Virus record (IMG/VR): IMGVR_UViG_3300020421_002088
Location: 1 to 32,924 of that record
Length of the DNA: 32,924 bases
Direction: 5' to 3' (one strand)
Source: a virus
Shown here: positions 28,823 to 32,924 of the stretch, piece by piece
How positions within the stretch are numbered: the stretch's first letter is position 1
Layout of the letters: every line of letters starts with the position of its first letter
Notes under the pieces: model-generated
Databases searched by the model: none
Told to the model about the DNA's origin: nothing
The model's input: the letters and a program-made list of their open reading frames with translations, nothing else
Translations under genes and position numbers: made by a program

Positions 28823-30366
28823 TAGTTATTACCACTCATTTTAAATCCTGACGGTCCTGTTGTATCTAAACCTTTTTTCTTACTAAACGTTTTGCTTTTA
28901 TTTAAGTTACCAAGATAAGCAATTCTGTTTGATGTTGCATCTGGACTCATTAAATTTCTGTTGTTGTTAAAGAACGTAGATGGATTACTTTCATCTGTTG
29001 AACCTTGATATAGTTGTCCTTTAAGACTGTTAGTATGCCACCAGTTACGTAATTGTGCAGGAGTAAATCCTGGATTTAATTGTAATACTAAACAGCTCAT
29101 TCCTGCTACATTAGGAGTACTCATTGATGTTCCTGTTAAATTATATATTGCTGATGAGCTTGTATTATATGCACTAACAATATTTGTTCCTGCCGCATAA
29201 ACATCAACTCTTGGTCCTTTATCACTTCCTGATTGACAAGCTTCTGAACTTGAATATAATGCACTATCTAAGTTACCACATACAATAGTATGAGGACCTA
29301 TGTTACCTGCACCTCTATTGTAGTATATAGGATTACCTGCTGTAATTCCTCCTGAGTTTACACTTCTTGTAATATAGTTGTTATAATCTACATCTCCTGA
29401 GAAACATAATTTTTGTGCTTGGTTACCTGCACTCTTATGATAGTGTACACCTTCGTCTTGCATTTCTTCTACTTCTGCCATCAAGTTATAAATCTGTGCA
29501 TTGAATCTATTTGAACTATCTCCAATCATTCCATACTGTGAACTTTTAACAGAACCAACACTTGATCCTCTAAAGTTAATATCTGTAATGTTTGAGAAGT
29601 ATGATTTGTAACCCCAACTAGCACTTACCACAGTTGGTCTTTTAAATCCTGTGATTGGATTAATAGTTTTTGCTTTGTGAAATTCTTTGATAGCATCAAA
29701 CCAATAGCTTGAGTTTACAGTATTCATATCCAAACAAAATATGTTTGCGTTCTTGGCCCAACCATATGTTTTACCAACTGCCGTTCCGGCACAGTGAGTA
29801 GCATGATAGCTTGAACCTGATGAACTGCTATAATCTAATGTTGCTATTGACCCACAGTTAGGAAGTGTATTCCATTGAAACTGTTGTAGACGACTGTTGC
29901 CATCTTTGTCTTGCCATTCTTGATGATCGTATCTAAATTTTGTTTCTTGGTGTATGTAATCAATACCACTACCATCTAAATGATAATCATATGATCCACC
30001 TAAATCATTTCCTGTGCTAGATCCCCATTCATTTACTGTTGCTGAGTGTCTTTTAAATCCCCAGTTGTCTCTTGAAGTAGATGTGCTGTTTCTAATGAAC
30101 GTTCCTTCTTGCTCATAGTCTAGCCATTCATCGTCCCAAACCAAAGGTTCGTTGACTCCACCTACTCTTGAATCTTTTAATAATTCTGTTGCTTCTTCAT
30201 CTGTAAGAGCAACCTCTAGCATACGTTTACTGATTGGTCTAGTGTTTACGTTATCGACTACTCTATCTGGAATGTCAGTAATAGATGTTGATGTGTTCAG
30301 TTCATTTAAGAACTGTTCCTTATCTACTCCCTTTTTTAATGAAACGACGTAATGTTTCTCTGACAT
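28822..30366 (-). CDS. Subtilisin-like (S8) protease paralog with altered catalytic Asp
   Basis: The 514-residue protein is a tandem paralog of the 27194-28822 product, sharing prodomain (LTDEEATELLKDSRVGGV), fold and the segment GKTYGWAKNA. His191 (YHATHCAG), Asn315 (KSAGNQ) and Ser414 (GTSMSTPNVAG) are kept. Where the paralog has QDDG, this protein has QETK (140-143), so the Asp of the triad is Glu141 and the following Gly is Lys. Activity is doubtful. It could be an inactive structural partner. AGGAGT precedes the ATG. Confidence 0.92.
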   Translation of the reverse strand: MSEKHYVVSLKKGVDKEQFLNELNTSTSITDIPDRVVDNVNTRPISKRMLEVALTDEEATELLKDSRVGGVNEPLVWDDEWLDYEQEGTFIRNSTSTSRDNWGFKRHSATVNEWGSSTGNDLGGSYDYHLDGSGIDYIHQETKFRYDHQEWQDKDGNSRLQQFQWNTLPNCGSIATLDYSSSSGSSYHATHCAGTAVGKTYGWAKNANIFCLDMNTVNSSYWFDAIKEFHKAKTINPITGFKRPTVVSASWGYKSYFSNITDINFRGSSVGSVKSSQYGMIGDSSNRFNAQIYNLMAEVEEMQDEGVHYHKSAGNQAQKLCFSGDVDYNNYITRSVNSGGITAGNPIYYNRGAGNIGPHTIVCGNLDSALYSSSEACQSGSDKGPRVDVYAAGTNIVSAYNTSSSAIYNLTGTSMSTPNVAGMSCLVLQLNPGFTPAQLRNWWHTNSLKGQLYQGSTDESNPSTFFNNNRNLMSPDATSNRIAYLGNLNKSKTFSKKKGLDTTGPSGFKMSGNN

Positions 30367-30374
30367 AGTAACTC

Positions 30375-32924
30375 CTAGACTATTGTTAAGTTACCTATCA
30401 TGCCCCCGTGAATTGTACACTGGTATACCAATGACGTATCACTTGGTTCATGTGGTACTGTAAATGTTTGTGTTCCTGTTGTTGACCCACTAACACCTTC
30501 TGTAAAAGAACTTCCACCACTGCCTGTTCTAATTGCAAATGGATGTCCTGATCCTGTAGTGTTGTTGAAAATATACGTAGCACCTTTGTACAATGTTAAG
30601 TTTGGATTGTCAGCTGTTGCACTAACACCTGGTCCTGCAAATCTGTATGCACTTGAACCATTTGATGATACTGTGTAGTAGTAAACTGGACCTTGTGTAG
30701 CCGCCCAAGCACTACCATTGTAATAAACCATATCACCTGCATTTGGAGAACTAATACTAATACCACCACTGCCTTCGTTATCAGTGCCGTTAACCCAATT
30801 ACTACCATTGTATTTTAAAACTTGTCCGTTACTTGGTGCTGTTATAGTAACATCTGATAGGTTATCTATCATAATGTTGGCACGTGTAATAGTAATATTA
30901 CCTTCTGTATCACTTGAAGTTGTAATACCTGTACCACCTGCAATCTTGATTGATTCTCCTCTGCTTATTAATTGCATTGAAGAGTCATCAGCACCTATGC
31001 TAAAGCTAAACTGTGATCCTGATCCTACCCAATCACTACCATTGTAGAATACCATGTCACTTGCATTTTGATCAAATACAACATCACCTTTTTGTGGTAC
31101 TAAAGCATTTAATCCATCTTGGTCATAACTTCCTAATCTTAAAGGAGTTCTCTGTAATACAACGGCATTCGCGGCATCAAATATAATGTTACTTGCACTT
31201 GTAAATGTTGGTATACCAGTTCCTGATGTTTGTAATGTATCTGCTGTTACTGTTGTTGCACTTATAGTTGTTGCGGATATGTTTACACCTGTTAATGTAT
31301 CAGTTGATTTATTGTATACTAATCCTGCGTCACCACCAAATGTGCTACCACCATCATTGAATTGTACCTGTGTATCAGACCCACCTGGATTACCTGCTCC
31401 ACCGCCACCTGATGCATTAATTGTAATTGTATCTGTTGATGTATCAGTTGTAATAGTAATGTTTGTACCAGCCGCCAGTGTTAATGTATCTGTTGTTGAA
31501 TCTGCTACAACGTTTGTTTGTCCTGCTACTGCTATTGTGCTGAATAAGTTTTGTGCACCACCGCCACCGCCTGTTTGATCAACCCAATCTAATACGCCTG
31601 CACCATTTGTTTTTAATACTTGATCTGCACTACCATCACCGTCTGGTAAAATAAATGTTGTGTTACCTGATAAAGTTGCTGGTGCTCTAACGGCAGTATA
31701 GTTTCCGTTGTCACCTGCATAGTATCTAGTTTCTGCGGCACTTGCCATCTTGAAGTGTGTGCCAACTGTAATTTCGTTTGATCCGTTATCTAATGTTCCA
31801 CTAACGTTTAAATCTGTTGTACCAAGTGTTGATGCATTAATTACATTTACTCCAAGTGTATTAGTGTTTGGATTGTAATTAAAGTTTGCATCTGTTCTAG
31901 CTGTTTGTTGAGCACCACCGTTGGATCCTACAAACATTGGATATTGTGTTGCGGCACTATTATCAGTTGTTACTTGAATAGTTGCGGCATCAATGTTGTT
32001 TAACGCACGAGGTCTCCATTTGTTTACACTTGCGTTCCAACTTAAAGCATAATCATTTTGTGGAGCAACCGTTGTAACATCAACATCTGATAGATCACCT
32101 ATCTCGCTGATTGAACTTGAAACTGATCCTGGCTCCCATCTACTTAATGCGTTGTTCCAAATAAGGGCTTGTCCATTGTTAGCACCTGTTGTGGTTACAT
32201 CATTAATATCGCCTAAGTTTATTGAAGCAGTAATAATGATATTACCTTCAACATCAGAAGCAGTAGTAATACCACCGCCACCTGTAATTTGCATTGTTTC
32301 ACCGTAGCCAATACTTCTAACTGTTGAATCATCAGCCGCTACTTGTAATAATGTTCCACCACTTTCTTGTGCTAGTGGTATCCAAACACCTGCGTGTGCA
32401 AAGTAGGCTTTACCTGTACCATGTACGTGTGCGAACATACCATGATAGCTAGATGCACTTGGTAAGTCTGCCAATGTTGCGAATACGTTAGCAAAATAAA
32501 CTCTGCCTGTTGTAATAATATCTTTTGTTGTGCTGTTACCTCTGGTTAAAACTGTGTCTAATGTATCTAATTCTGTAACAGTAGCTTTGTATTTGAAAGT
32601 TTGTGAAGCATGATCATAGTATACTACTTTACCATCATCACCAGCCGCTGGATTTGTTACGTTGGCTAATGCTTGTAAGTTTGCACTATTAATACGTGCA
32701 TCTGTTCTAGCATTTGAAAAGTATAAATTAGTTGTACCTTCGTTAACTTGATCCGTTGTAGTACCTGCTGACAAGTAACCAACGTCATTTGCAAAAGCAC
32801 TTAAGGCACTTGGTACTGTTGGAATAATTGGCTTGTTAGCTAAATCATTATAATCACCACTGAACGGATTGTTAAATGATACGTTGTTAATTCTTACGTC
32901 TGTTGCGTTTACTGTTCCTACGTT
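30375..32924 (-). CDS. Tail-fibre protein with cupredoxin-like C-terminus, N-terminus outside window
   Basis: The frame is open to base 32924, so the N-terminus is missing; at least 849 codons are seen. The visible part has fibre motifs (SGDYNDLANKPIIPTVPSAL, TTNLYFSNARTDARI), several modules of the type LSDVxxxxPxxGQxLxYNGSxW, and Gly/Ser/Thr-rich linkers. The last about 105 residues resemble a cupredoxin: a His in SGHPFAIR (30543-30545), then YQCTIHGGMIGNLTIV with Cys (30417-30419), His (30408-30410) and Met (30399-30401), the ligand set of a type-1 copper site. Likely a distal fibre. Late promoter outside the window. Confidence 0.9.
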   Translation of the reverse strand, partial: NVGTVNATDVRINNVSFNNPFSGDYNDLANKPIIPTVPSALSAFANDVGYLSAGTTTDQVNEGTTNLYFSNARTDARINSANLQALANVTNPAAGDDGKVVYYDHASQTFKYKATVTELDTLDTVLTRGNSTTKDIITTGRVYFANVFATLADLPSASSYHGMFAHVHGTGKAYFAHAGVWIPLAQESGGTLLQVAADDSTVRSIGYGETMQITGGGGITTASDVEGNIIITASINLGDINDVTTTGANNGQALIWNNALSRWEPGSVSSSISEIGDLSDVDVTTVAPQNDYALSWNASVNKWRPRALNNIDAATIQVTTDNSAATQYPMFVGSNGGAQQTARTDANFNYNPNTNTLGVNVINASTLGTTDLNVSGTLDNGSNEITVGTHFKMASAAETRYYAGDNGNYTAVRAPATLSGNTTFILPDGDGSADQVLKTNGAGVLDWVDQTGGGGGAQNLFSTIAVAGQTNVVADSTTDTLTLAAGTNITITTDTSTDTITINASGGGGAGNPGGSDTQVQFNDGGSTFGGDAGLVYNKSTDTLTGVNISATTISATTVTADTLQTSGTGIPTFTSASNIIFDAANAVVLQRTPLRLGSYDQDGLNALVPQKGDVVFDQNASDMVFYNGSDWVGSGSQFSFSIGADDSSMQLISRGESIKIAGGTGITTSSDTEGNITITRANIMIDNLSDVTITAPSNGQVLKYNGSNWVNGTDNEGSGGISISSPNAGDMVYYNGSAWAATQGPVYYYTVSSNGSSAYRFAGPGVSATADNPNLTLYKGATYIFNNTTGSGHPFAIRTGSGGSSFTEGVSGSTTGTQTFTVPHEPSDTSLVYQCTIHGGMIGNLTIV
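30807..30989 (-). repeat. Fibre repeat module, second copy
   Basis: About 61 residues (DDSSMQLISRGESIKIAGGT to GQVLKYN) aligning with the copy at 32151-32333: the pairs RGESIKIAGGTGITTSSDTE and YGETMQITGGGGITTASDVE correspond. It is an intragenic duplication at protein level. Confidence 0.75.
32151..32333 (-). repeat. Fibre repeat module, first copy
   Basis: About 61 residues (DDSTVRSIGYGETMQITGGG to GQALIWNN), partner of the copy at 30807-30989. A shorter related LSDV module (GDLSDVDVTTVAPQNDYALS) follows immediately downstream. Confidence 0.75.

Noticed and set aside
21452-32924. Diversity-generating retroelement acting on the fibres
   Set aside because: No reverse transcriptase, template repeat or Asn/AAC-rich variable repeat was seen in the window.
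30375-32924. CRISPR-like or tandem nucleotide repeats
   Set aside because: Repetition is at protein level (GGxGITT, LSDV, YNGS modules) with divergent DNA and no regular spacers.
1-32924. tRNA genes
   Set aside because: The gaps between genes are mostly below 50 bp and the one larger gap (12392-12560) shows no cloverleaf or T-loop sequence.

Overview
The window looks like part of a large marine T4-like myovirus genome (cyanophage/pelagiphage type). Three things point there. The genes are AT-rich, tightly packed and overlapping, and all but one (phoH) lie on the minus strand. There is a T4-type clamp loader and an array of long tail-fibre proteins. Octamers reading GATAAATA, a variant of the T4 late promoter TATAAATA, sit 11-21 nt plus the initiation offset upstream of many genes. 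No photosynthesis genes are present, and the 7Fe ferredoxin is of the proteobacterial FdxA type, so I favour a heterotrophic marine proteobacterial host (SAR11 or a relative). That host call is inference.

Layout in minus-strand transcription order, right to left. (1) 32924-21452, adsorption/tail block: a fibre open at the right edge that ends in a cupredoxin-like domain; two tandem subtilisin-like proteases, one with an altered catalytic Asp; a small fibre protein; a YHYH-domain protein; a 1160-residue fibre with an esterase inserted near its N-terminus; and another small fibre-like protein. (2) 21431-19359, small genes: a truncated DnaE-like fragment, a conserved basic/Ala-rich protein, a GroES/gp31-like co-chaperonin and a MazG-like pyrophosphohydrolase. 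(3) 19334-13271, metabolism and replication: paired 2OG-Fe(II) oxygenase paralogs (one missing a metal ligand), a small membrane protein behind a near-consensus sigma70 promoter, a cupin, a TagD-like cytidylyltransferase, the gp44-like clamp loader, a third oxygenase, a membrane protein, FdxA, a parvulin, ThyX and a conserved unknown. (4) 12561-13274, phoH on the plus strand, divergent from (5). (5) 12391-8427: two conserved unknowns, then a lysis region with GH108 lysozyme, a small Cys protein, an ACP-like protein without the phosphopantetheine serine, an overlapping i-spanin/o-spanin pair, and three membrane proteins (one MscS-like, one holin-like). (6) 8406-4123, proteostasis run: DnaJ, peptide deformylase, ClpA-like unfoldase and an unknown; the last three starts each overlap the gene before. 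(7) 4114-1: small proteins, a possible fibre-associated protein, a nucleotidyltransferase and a HAD nucleotidase that runs off the left edge. Three proteins here begin with short Leu-x-Glu-containing N-termini reminiscent of T4 capsid-targeting peptides.

Together the genes suggest a phage that brings its own folding/proteolysis kit (DnaJ, co-chaperonin, parvulin, deformylase, Clp unfoldase lacking its protease), thymidylate and nucleotide-pool enzymes, and an enzymatic tail. Five genuine-looking genes are short or start differently from the longest reading frame: 1368-1553, 3950-4114, 10511-10651, 17981-18151 and 20219-20650. No tRNA, CRISPR, insertion sequence, integrase or reverse transcriptase was seen. 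All family assignments were made by eye from motifs; no search was run.
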